Shown here piece by piece: positions 11,865 to 23,573 of a stretch of DNA of 64,000 nt. Source of the DNA: Maratus speciosus. Lineage: Eukaryota; Arthropoda; Arachnida; Araneae; Salticidae. The notes beneath the pieces were generated by a model. The model did no database searches and was not told where the DNA came from. It saw only the letters and a list, made by a program, of their open reading frames with translations. The translations under genes and the position numbers were made by a program. The stretch lies in the NCBI GenBank assembly GCA_963932465.1, contig OZ010791.1, forward strand, positions 157,722,012 through 157,786,011, written 5' to 3'. Every line of letters begins with the position of its first letter. Positions within the stretch are counted from its first letter, which is position 1.

Positions 11865-12894
11865 AAAGAATTTAATGGAATTAAAATTAATTTAAATCGC
11901 TCATGACCATTTCATAAAATCTTATTCTTTCAATCGGTCTGTGTAAAAGATCTAATCGAAAGATTTCAGGAATATGCTATGAATTATAACGTGTTCAACA
12001 ATGCATTCAAACTGGAACTCAACACCACTATTTCTTTCTTTCTTTCTTTTTTAAACAATCTTTTTAAATTTCACTTGGTTCATGCATCTAAAGATGGACA
12101 TTGGTATGTAAAGATGGTTTTAAAAATATCATATCAGATAAATTTAAAAAATCAAAAAACCCGACTGCGTAAAAAGCGAACTAATTAATTATTTCTCATC
12201 TATGTGAAACTATTTTTTTATATTACTTACCCATTTTTTATTTACTTGTTTTTTTTTACTTTTAAGTTGTGTTTAATTGTCAGTTCCTATCTATAAACAC
12301 TGTTTTAATGAGGCCTATAGATGTCTATGATGGTTAGAGTTGCAGTAAAAATAGAGATCCTACCTACACAACTTCCAGTTTGTATAATATTTAAACGGAG
12401 CTTCTGACTGTAAAATAGTCAATGAAACTTCGTCTTCATTTTGAAAGACCTATCCAATGATATGCCACTCAATATGGTGTGTTAAAAAAAAAAAATCGTC
12501 TCTACCGCTATTTTGCATTTTACGGCCGCTATTTTGAAGTTATAAAAACAAAACCTAGCTTATAACCATTGGACGGTTAAGACGAATTGATAGAGACCTC
12601 ATTCATTAAAATCAATCCAGCCGCTGGGATGTTTCTAGGTATACCCTCGAAATCGACATACCCAAATACGCGTGAAACATATAACCCTTCTTGGCAGTGG
12701 GGTAAAAATCAGATGATTAGGTGAACTAGGTTAGATATTCTAAATACTAATAAAGGTTCTACGGTACATAGCCATATAAAATCTAAGTCAAGAGGTTCTA
12801 TGAAAGACGTGTGGCGTGGGTGAATTAAAAGAAAAAAACATAAAACATTCAAAAGTTCACAATTTACCCATCATTGTAACCCTCATAGCATGCA
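11865..12894. other. Intergenic DNA, weakly structured
   Basis: Holds a TTTC-run near 12030-12050 and a segment (12470-12680) with the words ttttacggccgctattttga and ttataaccattggacggtta, which look repeat-derived. No bounded element or gene was supported. Confidence 0.4.
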
Positions 12895-13170
12895 TGGTCA
12901 CAGTGACGTCATTGTGACGTCACTGTAAGTCACTGTGGTCACGTCACAACTGTGACCAAAATGCCACCACTCAGCGATGTCACATTGTGACTGATATGTG
13001 AACTTTTTAGAAAACTTTTAAAAATTACAAAAATTCTTCAAAACATGTTATTTACGGCAAAAAATATTTTTCTGGCAATTAAAAAAAACTTGTGATGTCA
13101 CTGTTATGTCACTACATGTAACATACGTCTCATTATGTGACAAAAAACCCTACCATATTATAAACTCACA
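12895..13170. repeat. GTGACGTCAC-rich block, first
   Basis: Dense degenerate repetition of GTGACGTCAC, CACAGTGAC and CACATTGTGAC motifs, many of them palindromic (for example gtgacgtcattgtgacgtcac near 12902-12925). TGACGTCA is the canonical CRE half-site pair bound by CREB/ATF proteins, but the density and degeneracy look like a decayed minisatellite. A similar block lies at 17960-18340. Confidence 0.6.
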
Positions 13171-13257
13171 GTGTGACAAAACATATGTTAAGATTAAAAC
13201 TTTGCACTTCAAACAATAAAAATAATTAAGTGTTTGTTTCCGGCTAATATTTCACAA

Positions 13258-13527
13258 CAAAATTAAAAACTTCATCAAAAAATGTACATAAATAAAACAC
13301 AAATTTAATAGACATGTAATCGAACTGCTCGCTTAGCCTACTACTAAAACTACTTGAATAAAAAAAAAAAAAAAAAAAACTGTTGTAGGTAGTAAAATAT
13401 TTGGCGAATTTTTCGACTATTAACTCTTGGAATGTTGCTAATATGAAAGTATCGCTATTGAATTTTAAAACTTTATTTGAATACATAATTGATATTTTTC
13501 ATATAAAAATGTTTTTTTGGTGTTATT
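13258..13527. repeat. Dispersed direct repeat R, copy 1
   Basis: About 270 bp closely matching 15954-16217 in the same orientation, including cttcatcaaaaaatgtacat, atcgaactgctcgctta and ctcttggaatgttgctaata. Copy 1 has a longer internal A run (13359-13379). No terminal repeats or target duplications were recognised. Confidence 0.85.
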
Positions 13528-15953
13528 AGTGGTCAATCTAGAAAAATGTATTAACTGTAGAGATTTCAATGATAAGAAAATGTTTTCCTCCTGTATTCTA
13601 TAATACGGGAAATTGGTTATTTATAAATTATTCTTATCAGCGGAAATGGCAGAATAATTAATATACATGTGGAGAAAGCAAAGATTTGTTTGTGTGTGGG
13701 CATGGGAAGGGACGGAGTTTTGTAATAAAGCAATGCTTTATTATAATAAATAAAAACACTTGCATATTTTCAGTAATAAATTTTTCTGTTAGTGTTTCAT
13801 TATTTTAAGTAATTCTTAAAAAAATTAATTTGGCTACTTGTATCACACTTTTTAATTAAATTTAACTTTTTCCGAATATAAAATAAACTATACAAAATAC
13901 ATGTAAAATGCATGGCGTAATTGATTATTCATATTTATTTATTTTTTTCGTTTAAAGCAATTTATTTTGAAAAATACTGTTATTTTACAAGCTATTTTAC
14001 TCTACAGGAAATTAAAATAGAAAGAAAAAGGACAATTACCTGATCCCCCCCCCCCCACACACACACACTCCCCCACTAAAAACATTATTTCGCCAGTTAT
14101 TTTATTTCTTTTTTATGAACATATTTTTGCATTTACTGCGTATAATATAAACTTTACCTTTCTATTTTCAAAAGATCTTGCATTATTGCATACTAAAATG
14201 AATTTTAAATATTCTAAAAATTTAAACATTCTTTAATTTGTTATACTCCCAGTATTAGTTTAATTATTGTCATATTTGACAGAAAAGTAGCTTTAGAAAA
14301 CTTAAAACTTGACCTATTTTGAAACACATAATAAAAAAAAAGTTAAATGCATCAAAAAATTCTTGAAACAAGAAATTTTAATTCTAACTATGCTTATAAA
14401 AATATTATGCCATATAAATGTATAAGAACGGAAAAGCCATCTGTTCTGGGCCTTATTATACAAAAGAGCGCGAAAAAACCGCAGACGATAAAAACTATTA
14501 AAAACAACATATTGCGTTTAATCTTTGGAACAGACGGAGGGAGTTTTTTGCTGCACAATAGGTAGTGTTATGAACATGCAGTCTGTCAGATATAAACATT
14601 TAACCTAAAAAATTCATTCGAATAATCATCCCAAGATAGTACTTTCGACAAACATATCAGTTCGAAATAATTACAGTAGCTTTGGTGTGGTTTAAAATTA
14701 TTCCCATCATTGCTATTGTAGTTATAATTGAACACATTTTCTACTTCTAAAAATTGTTCTTCCTTAAACATGGATTACATTGGAATTTAAAGAACAACGT
14801 TAAGGGGGAAAAAAGTTAAGAAAAAATATTTTATTCCAGAGTTTGCTTTTCTTTAAATTATAACGATTTCAGCCTTTTCTTATAAATATTTCATTAACCT
14901 AATAAAGTTCAGTAGATTTATTATTTAATTTATTGAAATAAATAACTGCATATCAATAATTTTAATCAGATAATTAAAATCAATTATATAAATTAATTTT
15001 AATCAGATTTCTTTTCTTTTAAAATATTATAGGTTAAAATCACATTTTTCTCAAACTTTAAAATGACATATAAAAATATTATAATCAAAGTTTAACATAA
15101 ATAGCAAATATTTAAATGTATTTAACGTACTAAATAAAAAGGCCTTTTTATAGAATAAAATTTTTTGATGGTCTGAAACAATTTGCGTTGCACATTTTTA
15201 TTTAAAAATTAATACCTGTTCAGAGGAAAAGAAGATAGTTTATTCTATTTAGAAGAAATAAGAATTTTTTAACATAATGGAGAAGTACTATTTAAAGGAT
15301 ATTATGCATATGCAGTATTAAGGGGAAAAAATCAGTGCCAATGAGTATTATTCGATGTGAGAAAAGTTATAAAAATTTATAAAGAGATATCCTTAGCTGG
15401 TAAGAACTTTTCAGTTAAACATTATGAACGAAAAGTTTTCAAAGTAAACCGGTGTCTCAATTTGTTGACAAATATAGAAATTATGCAACCCAGTGAGAAT
15501 TCAAATATGGTTTGATTGAAAGATTTTAATTATTAAAAAACATATCCATGTACTTGAATGAAAGAAGGTAAAATGTAAAACATATTTCGTTATTTTTTTT
15601 TCTGGATCCTTTTAATATTTTACTTCCTTAATGATTTTATACGCATAAACTTCGAAATATCTACACTATACACTCTATTAGAAAACAGACTGATTAAAGG
15701 GGGCTTGTTATTTATAATTATCATCTAATCCTGTAAATAAATAATAATAGTAATAATGAACCAATGAGTGTTTCTATTTTGTGCTTATGGCTTGAATTTT
15801 TATACTTTATTCACATAAAAATGGCTAACTATTTTATATTATTTTCATTATTTTTGATTTTGCTGTGTTATATAAAAGTAAATATGATTACCGGCATTTG
15901 TAACAGACTGTATATATAAAATGTTCACTACACGTTATTCTAAAACCTTTATA
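13528..15953. other. AT-rich DNA without recognisable features
   Basis: Contains a poly-C/CA run at 14046-14078 and AT-rich sequence. Short frames at 14347-14565 and 14586-14771 show no recognisable motif and have the composition of the background. Confidence 0.5.
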
Positions 15954-16217
15954 GTAAATTTAAAACTTCATCAAAAAATGTACATAAATAAAACTTAAAT
16001 TTAAAAAACATATAATCGAACTGCTCGCTTAAACTACTAAAATTATTAGAATTAAAAAAAAACTGCTATAGGTAGTAAAATCTTTGGCGATTTCTTCGAC
16101 TATTAACTCTTGGAATGTTGCTAATATGAAAGTATCGCTATTGAATTTCAAAATTTTATTTGAATAAATATTTCATATTTTCCATATAAAAATGCTTTTT
16201 GGTGTTATTTGTCAAAT
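15954..16217. repeat. Dispersed direct repeat R, copy 2
   Basis: Second copy of the repeat at 13258-13527, about 90% alike by eye, 2.7 kb downstream. Both copies contain the ggtagtaaaat and ttcgactattaactcttgg segments in the same order. Confidence 0.85.
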
Positions 16218-17081
16218 TTATTAAAAAGAGGTGCTAGTTCAGTAAAAACAGAGCATAATGACAGAGCTTCATGAGTAAATGTATTAGTAATGTGTTTAGT
16301 AATGCTATAAGAAAAAAGTATATAGTTTGTTAATTTGATAAATAAAGTGACATTAATTTTTGAGGATTTTATGAACTACAAATTGAAAAATACAATTAAA
16401 TAAAGACATGATTTAACCAATATCTTGTATTTTCTAAAGCAACAAAGTTCTATAACTTTTGCAAGGTCTTGGGCACACTGATTTAGAAATACTGTGATAT
16501 GGGGAAGTATTTTTATAAGATATCTCTGATTGCAACTAAAGGTAAATTTAACTTTTTTGTTTTTGTTTTTTTTCTTTTTAAGGGTGCATTTCGCCAATTT
16601 TAAAAACAGCAGGATGCTGCAACTTTAAAAAAAATTGCCTGGAGGGAACAGTAAGTAATTGCAGAATTAATAAAAACAGCAAATAAATATAATTTAGTTA
16701 GTGGCACAAATAACAAAACAAGCAAATGTGGTTTTTGTACAAAGGAATATTACTATTAATTACCAACATCTAATCTTACACACCTGTATATATGTTAACC
16801 AAATAAATATGTATTTGCGTGTATTTATTTATATGAAAATTAGTTACACATACAGAGTAAATATAAGAATAACCAATTATATCGAAAATCCTCAAAATAT
16901 CAGAGCAATATTGTCACAACTCAGTGATGATTATTAACATACAGTGCTAAAAAAACTGTCTTTTCAATCTTTAACTAATTTCTTTATTTGGTGCATATGA
17001 ATTTAAAAGTATAGAAAAAGGTCTTTCTGGGCTTAACATCTTTATACCAATTAATTCTTTTTCTCTTTCCATTCTTTATAA
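16218..17081. other. Intergenic DNA
   Basis: No bounded element seen. At 16577-16600 the words TTTAAGGGTGCATTTCGCC resemble the end of the 421-bp TTAA family, but no partner end was found. The 73-codon minus-strand and 78-codon plus-strand frames have no motif. Confidence 0.4.
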
Positions 17082-17174
17082 TACCGTGTTTAGTCGCGTA
17101 ATAGTCTTTCACTTAGACTTTCACAATGAAAAATTGGCAAAAAAAGTGCGACTATTACGCGAGTAAATACGGTA
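17082..17174. mobile_element. 93-bp foldback MITE with TA flanks
   Basis: The left arm TACCGTGTTTAGTCGCGTAA pairs with the right arm, whose complement reads TACCGTATTTACTCGCGTAA; pairing continues through tagtcgc. A core of about 35 bp separates the arms. The terminal TA on both sides may be the target duplication. Confidence 0.75.
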
Positions 17175-17348
17175 GTTGTTGAGTAGATATCATTCTTTCA
17201 TTCTTCATTAGCTCCAATTTGCAGTAAATTTATTATTGCAAAAGTAGAATGAGAAAATAACATATTACCTAATTATTCTTTTACTCGCAAAAATTTATTA
17301 TATTTGTTATGTTGTTTATAGAAAAGACTTAATAATTTGATTGGTTAA

Positions 17349-17849
17349 AGGTAAATTTCGTCAAGGGATCGCGAAAAAATTCAAAATTTGTCAAAAGATC
17401 GTGGAAAAAAAGCGAATTTCATCTAAGAATAGCAAATTTTGTCAAATGATTGAAGAAAAAACGCGAATTTCGTTAATGGACCGCAAAAAAGGCGAAATTT
17501 TGTAATTAAATCGCGCAAATTAGGTGATTTTTTTTTCAAATGATCGCGAAAAAAATCTAAATTTCTTCAAAAGGTCGTAAAAAAACGTGAATATCATCTA
17601 AGACACAAATTTCGTCAAGAGATTGAAGAAAAACATGAATTTCTTCAAAGGATCGCGAAAACAAGCTAATTTTGTCAAAACATAGCGAAAAAAAGCTAAT
17701 TTTGTCAAAACATAGCGAAAAAAAGCAAATTTCGTCAAAGCATAGCGAAAAAACGTGGAATTTTGTCATTAAATCGTGCAAATAAGGCGAATTTCGCCGA
17801 AGGATCGCGAAAAAAACGCAAATTTCGACAAAGTATCGTGAAAAAAACA
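17349..17849. repeat. ~30-bp minisatellite, about 17 units
   Basis: Degenerate units of the form aatttcgtcaaaggatcgcg plus aaaaaagcg. Variant units recur in order (atctaag units 174 bp apart; attaaatcg units 263 bp apart), showing multi-unit duplication. Two adjacent units at 17662-17720 are nearly identical, evidence of recent slippage. Minus-strand frames through it are repetitive and not genes. Confidence 0.85.
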
Positions 17850-17959
17850 TTCTGAAAATTTTCTGTGAACTTCAGAATTTTCTTTTACTCATAATCACTT
17901 CTGCCTCCATTGTCTAGGTTCATTGATTGGGCTCGAATAGCGATTTCATTTTTCAATAA

Positions 17960-18340
17960 ATGTCTTGCATCTTAACGCTGTCACAACATTGTCATTGTAA
18001 TCACATATTCGCCACAAAGTTAATGACAAAATCGTCACAAATTACACAATTTTCACGAAATTTTCACAATGTGACTTCACAACATTGTCACTGTCGTCAC
18101 AGAATAATCACAGTGTTAATGACGATTTCGTCACGAATGACACATAGTTCACAAATTGGTCTCACCGTGACTTCAAAAATTGGTCACAGTGTGACGTCAC
18201 AAATGGGCTCTAAAACGGGCATAACGACTTCACATTCTAGTCACCATGACTTCACATCGACGTCACGTGACGTCACATCGACGGTCACAAAGTCACAGTG
18301 TGACTTCACAACGACGTCGCCGTAACGTCACCATGCCTTA
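17960..18340. repeat. GTGACGTCAC-rich block, second
   Basis: A long degenerate series of tcacaannttgtcac, gtgacgtcac and tcacagtgtgac motifs, densest at 18175-18330 where TGACGTCAC-like words repeat every 10-25 bp. The 121-codon plus frame (serine- and threonine-rich, with repeated TSHSS-like words) is a by-product of the repetition. Confidence 0.65.
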
Positions 18341-19126
18341 CGGGAACGTACTTGTCATTTTTTAAAACAAAAAATAAAGTATCGAGAAACATTCCTCATT
18401 GTTTACTAATTATTCTAATTACTTTCAAAGTCAGATAAATTATGATATCTTAATCAATTTCAGTAGAACCATTACTTTAAAGAGCAACTTACACAATTAA
18501 ATTATACATTATATCAATTAGAGCAGATGCTGGATATTAGCCAAGTGCTAATTCTCAACAACTCTTTTGAAAATGAAAGAAACATCGTTAATTCAACTTC
18601 AAGAATCCTTAAACATTTACCTTTTGTTTTAACAATATCCAATAAAGTAAACAATAAACTTAGATGGTCCCATTAAGTACTTTATCAAACAAGAAACTTC
18701 AAAGATACCCATTTTCTTTAATGGTATTGCAATTCATCGATTCGGTAAAAAGCACGGATATATTTTAGCTTTTTTTTTTCTTCTTCTCACTTTATAAAAA
18801 GATATTAATTAAAAATATCAAAGAATGACAAAATTTAAATTGATTAGATTTTTTGTTGAAAATTTGCCAAATGAGTCCTTGTCTTTTCTTTCCATTTTTT
18901 CCTTTATATTTTCCGATATATTTCGTAGTAAAAGTGTTTTTGCCTATGATTTTTTTTTCTCAATAAAAAAATAAAAAGTATAAAAAACTTGTTATAAAGT
19001 CACCATCACCGATGAAATTATTTCAAAAAAATATATAAAAGGTAAATACTTTTGCTTGCAATATTTTTTCTTAAAAAACATGTTTTCACTGATGTTAAAA
19101 TGTAAAATGACTAATGGTTATGCCGC
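18341..19126. other. AT-rich DNA without recognisable features
   Basis: No gene, RNA or bounded element seen. Confidence 0.5.
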
Positions 19127-19130
19127 TTAA

Positions 19131-19667
19131 CACTTTATGTACTGAATTATGAATTCATGAAAATTTTATCTTTTAAAGCATGTTTCGTGAATTGTTTAAA
19201 CTACATTAGAAGATTTACATAATCATTTAATAAATTTTAGAAGAATTTTAGCAAGATTGAAGGATTTAGAAGGATTAATTAAATTTGAATTTATAGGGAT
19301 TTTGTGCAATATTTATAACCCAACTCAAATCTTTTATATTAATATTTTTCTTAGTATTTTGTAGAATTAAGATATATACAAATATAATGTTCTTACAATA
19401 AAAATATAGAAATATTTCTTAATTGAAAAGTCTCCTCACCCCCCCCCCCTTACTCCAACGCCAAGAAAGATGAAAAAAAGCAAAGGCAAAATAAATCATC
19501 CTTTCAAAAATATTTTTGTTTTGTGTAACCCATAATGCTTTTGGAATAGGATAAAGTAATATATCTATAACTCATTCTAAACTGTATTACAACTAATCGA
19601 TGTATTAAATGAATTTTATAACAAGTTATTTTAATGGTACTTATAAGTACCGTCAGTAGATAAAGGG
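19131..19667 (+). mobile_element. piggyBac-type MITE (CYCTTTATSTACTGA family), copy 2
   Basis: The best-preserved copy: perfect TTAA on both sides (19127-19130 and 19668-19671), left end CACTTTATGTACTGA, right end complement CCCTTTATCTACTGA. Subterminal palindromes match those of copy 1. At 537 bp it serves as the family reference. The intact target site ggattaattaaatttg at about 19270 gives the empty-site sequence for the nested insertion in copy 3. A 94-codon minus-strand frame inside it is not a gene. Confidence 0.88.
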
Positions 19668-19927
19668 TTAAAGTAATCTCAAGTGTATCAAATGTTACTG
19701 AATTTCTAAGAATTATGGCGTATGTATATGTGCTAAATATAAACATATTAGTTAATTTCCTTAGGGTGTAGAAATTTTTAATCCACAATGCGTAATCAGG
19801 TATACATAATTTATGTTCGGTTAGTTGGTCACAGTTCTGAATGCGTCTTTCTAAACTACCTACTTTTAAAAAAATTTCGCAAAAAATTTTAGATTTTTAT
19901 TATTATTTCATTTTGTACAAATGGTAC

Positions 19928-20635
19928 GTGAGATTTAAACAATACTTTATTTTTATCTGTACGACAATTATCTTTAAAGGTAGAGTCAATTAAAAAAAAC
20001 GGAAATAAGACCTTCTTAAACCGGAAGTAATAATAAAATCGATAGAAGAAATGGAGAGAAAACTAGTGTGAAACCGCAAACCATATTGTTAGTTTCTTCT
20101 TGAAGCTAGTATGAAAACATAATCTACGATTATCCTTGTACCAAAGTATCATTTTAAATATATGATATGTTTCCACATTTCATCACATTTTTATTAATAA
20201 TTGATTATTTCTAAAAAGTCAAATCAACCGGTCTTACTCCAATGATGGGGTAAAACGGCATGGATATATTATTCCTACAGGTGTGAGATTTTAACAATAA
20301 TTAATTTTTATCTATACGACAATTAGCTTTAAAATTAGAGTTAACTTAAAAAACCGGAAACAAAATCTCCTTAAACCGGAAGTAATAATCTCTCCATCCA
20401 TAGAAGAAATGGAGAGAAAACTAGAGTGAAACCGGAAGCCATATTGTTAGTTTCTTCTTGAAGCTAGTATAAATACATAATTTGAACTTATCCTTGCACA
20501 AAAGTATCATTTTAAGTATATGGTGAGTTTATCACATTTTTATTAATAACTGATTATTTCTAAAAGATCAAATCATCCGGTCGTACTCCAATGATGGCAT
20601 AAAACGACATAGATGTATTATTCTTACAGAAAATG
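19928..20635. repeat. Tandem dimer of a 355-bp unit
   Basis: Two head-to-tail copies start at gtgagatttt (19928 and 20283). Both contain ccggaagtaataat (20021 and 20376), agaaatggagagaaaactag, gttagtttcttcttgaagct and tactccaatgatgg. Unit length is 355 bp. The second copy fades near 20635. No coding sense seen. Confidence 0.9.
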
Positions 20636-21021
20636 AAAATTTCTTTTAAAAATGAACAATATATTTTATTTTACATCTCTAAGTAAGGAAGTAAACTAAT
20701 ATTATTGCAATTATAGGTCTAATTATTTAATATTTAAAGAGAACAGGAAAATTACAATAACAAACAAAAGATAGTGACAAAAGTTCATTACAAGCTCATC
20801 TTTTTATCAGCTTTACGAAAATTATAATCACGTAAACGTACTTTTGTGAGTCTTTTCATCAAACGTTTTTTACGGGTTCCTTAAAAATTGTTTTCTAATA
20901 TCTTTATTCATTCCACGTAGTATATCCGAATTTACCCCAAGAGAATGTGGATTTTAAAGCAAGCTATAAAAATGCCCTTTTTAACTGCTAGCAAGTTTCA
21001 TTATGGGAAATAAATCCTTAA

Positions 21022-21684
21022 GGGACCTTCAGACTCATTTTTTATGTTTAATTGCACCTTAAATACTATTCAAAGGCACACTCTATGAATTATGGCATAT
21101 ATTTATCAGACAAGGTATTAAAAAATTTTTGGAGAAAAATAAGGCATTTTCAACAATATTTTAAGTGTTATCAAGAACTTTCAAAAACTCCCAATCTCAT
21201 TTTATATCGCTTACATTCTCCAATAATGTTTACGCTGGTTTGGTTTACATATATACAAATAAAACTGTGCATCGAATTTTATATATTTGAATATAAAAGG
21301 TAAAAAAAAAAATATGTTTTCTAAATTTTATGAAATTTTTAGAATTTCTGGTCCTATTTCTGCATTTAACTGTCTTTAACTTCTCCAATTATGTTTAGTT
21401 TTAAAAAACTACGCACAGTTTTATTTGTATATGTAAACAAACTGGCATTAAAAATATTGGGGATATTAATTGATATGGAATGAGGTTGAGATATTTTAAA
21501 AGTTCTTGCTATCGTTTAAAATGCTCAAAAAAAATTCCTTATTTTTCTTCAAAAAAAATTTTTTTTTTAATTTTTTGAGTGATAAATATATGCCATAATT
21601 CATATAGTATGCCTGCAATAGTATTAAAGTGCAATTAAAAAATAATAATAAGAAGAAAATAAGTTTGAAGGTCCCTTTGTCCCT
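21022..21684. mobile_element. Large foldback element flanked by TTAA
   Basis: The left arm beginning GGGACCTTCAGACT pairs with the complement of the right end, GGGACCTTCAAACTTATT, and pairing continues through attgcaccttaaatactatt and tatgaattatggcatatatt. Arms are roughly 290 bp with gaps, around a short centre near 21330-21390. TTAA lies on both sides (21018-21021 and 21685-21688). The right end has an extra gtcccttt. An 83-codon plus-strand frame falls in the left arm and is not a gene. Confidence 0.72.
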
Positions 21685-21772
21685 TTAATAAATATGCTAC
21701 ATATAATGATACAAAAAGTTTCAGTAACATCAAATGTTATAAAATTATGTATGAAAATCACTTAAAATCACG

Positions 21773-22048
21773 AAACTAAGTTAATACTCGCTAAAAGTGA
21801 TAAAAATACACTTACAAGGCAAATAAATACCTTTATTCAGATCGTATCAGATCGATCCATTATACATGAGATCTCGTGATTTTTCTTTACCAGTTTTCAA
21901 TTAAAAATTTGTTTTGAGAAAATCTTTGTATCATTATAGATCTTGAGAATGTCCGAGCAATGAAACATGTCGATCTGAATAAAGATATTTCTTTGCATTG
22001 TAAGTGTATTTTTATCACTTTTAGCGAGTATTAACTTAGTTGACCTTC
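21773..22048. mobile_element. Foldback MITE with ~75-bp arms
   Basis: The left arm starts ACTAAGTTAATACTCGCTAA and runs through gtgataaaaatacacttaca to ctttattcagatcg (about 21845). The right arm (about 21970-22046) is its inverse with few differences. The ~125-bp centre is not repeated. No clear target duplication. Confidence 0.8.
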
Positions 22049-22264
22049 AAAAGTGTTCATATTTAACAATTTTCAAAACTAGAAATGTAAAATAAAATAA
22101 AGTAAATTTTTAAACACATAGACTATATAAATGCCAGTATGGAGGTATCGTAATGATCGCTTCAGCAGAATTTATTCAATTTTTTTTCTTTAAATGAGTT
22201 TTTTTTTTTCTTAAAGTAATAGAAGAAGAAGAAAAACTTATTTATTTTCGACAAAAGTTTTTAA

Positions 22265-22417
22265 CACGTTGTCTGCCACGTCAGTCACCGATGACTGACA
22301 CTGAACTTTCCATTTAAACCGCGTCAGTCATCGGTGACACTATTAGATTGTTCAACGAGAATCTTATTTCGTGGCCCAAACGAAAAGTCAGACAAAATAG
22401 ACTTGGCATTCAACATG
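22265..22417. mobile_element. Short TTAA-flanked MITE
   Basis: TTAA lies at 22261-22264 and 22418-22421. Ends are CACGTTGTCTGCC and, complemented, CATGTTGAATGCC (10 of 13 match). A perfect 16-bp inverted pair (GTCACCGATGACTGAC at 22284-22299 and its complement at 22323-22338) forms a subterminal hairpin. The terminal match is modest, so the right boundary is less sure. Confidence 0.5.
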
Positions 22418-22448
22418 TTAATATCGAAATCACAAATATACTTTATAC

Positions 22449-22852
22449 AACTGCTCTTCTCAACAAGCGCAAAACATTTTGACACATTTACAAATTCATT
22501 TTTTAACGGAAAGATATAAAATTTAAAGCCTGACAATGAAAGTAGTTTTGGAATTGAACTGTGTTTCCCATTTTTCATAAATAAATTACCTATTGAGTTA
22601 TAAACGAGTTTGATCACGTGACAAAGACGTTTTCCACCCTTTCTTGAATGGTTATTCTTCTTTAGCGCAGAAATTCGGTTCAAAACGCCACTGACACTAC
22701 TTTCTGAAAGATCTATTGCGTTTGCAAAAAAATGGAAAACACAGTTCGGTTACAGTTTCTGAACAAAAACACTTGCTAGTTTCATACATTTCCGAACAAA
22801 AATAAATTAAAACTTATGTCATAATGTTGCCCTTTCGGATTTGAGAACAGCC
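22449..22852 (+). mobile_element. TTAA-flanked MITE, 421-bp family, copy 2
   Basis: Right end ggatttgagaacagcc, then TTAA (22853-22856). The body matches copy 1 (10715-11135) in reverse, including tctcaacaagcgcaaaac, cacgtgac and aacgccactgac. The left ~17 bases expected from copy 1 are missing. The 119-codon minus-strand frame spanning it is not a gene. Confidence 0.7.
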
Positions 22853-22859
22853 TTAAAGT

Positions 22860-23565
22860 CATGATGAGATCCAAATTTTGTATGTTAGTTTTAACAGTTA
22901 ATTTTTACTATTTCAAACCTTAAAAAAATAAAATTTGATCTCTTTTGGCAGGTTAGTCAGCAATTGTTTTAATATTATTATTCTTTGATTATGGGCCAAG
23001 ACTTGCAACTATTTTTATATTCAATCGTTGATGCGCTTAAAAAAATATTGATCCATACAACATAAACTTTTCTTTTTCCTGAACAAATTTTACCGAAAAT
23101 TCAACCAAATTAATATTTATGTAGAATAAAAAAAGCATTTACAAATCTGACTCTTACTCACATGAATTATTCATTTCAACAAAATGTTTTGCATTTGGAG
23201 AACAATTTTGTGAAAAAGGAAAATGATTTCCTTTTTAATTAAAAACCAGACTTATTTTTCTACGAAATATACATTCAGGAAATCTATTTATTTCTTAAAT
23301 GAAATTCTGTTTTAGTGATAAAAATTTTTCATGAATTTTGCTATTATTGAAAGAATTCAATCAAAAAGATTTCTTGGGGTTTAAAAGATATTTTTTCGCC
23401 GTCTCACCAAATCGCAAATTATTTATTGTTATTTATATGAGAAAATTCTTGTTGTTCATTATGAGAAAATTCGAAACATGATTTAAGAACAAAATAAAAA
23501 TATAAGAAGTGTGGATAAATGAAGCTGTATTTTTATCAAGCATGTGATTTTTTAAAAAAAAAACC
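22860..23565. other. AT-rich DNA without recognisable features
   Basis: No gene, RNA or bounded element seen. Confidence 0.5.
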
Positions 23566-23573
23566 AACACATG

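Noticed and set aside
16376..16597. 73-codon lysine-rich minus-strand frame
   Set aside because: AT-rich background with an A-run giving lysines. No motif, no related sequence in the window.
17960..18325. 121-codon Ser/Thr/His-rich plus-strand frame
   Set aside because: By-product of the GTGACGTCAC repetition; composition follows the repeat.
22324..22683. 119-codon minus-strand frame
   Set aside because: Spans parts of two different MITEs, has no motif and is not kept in related copies.
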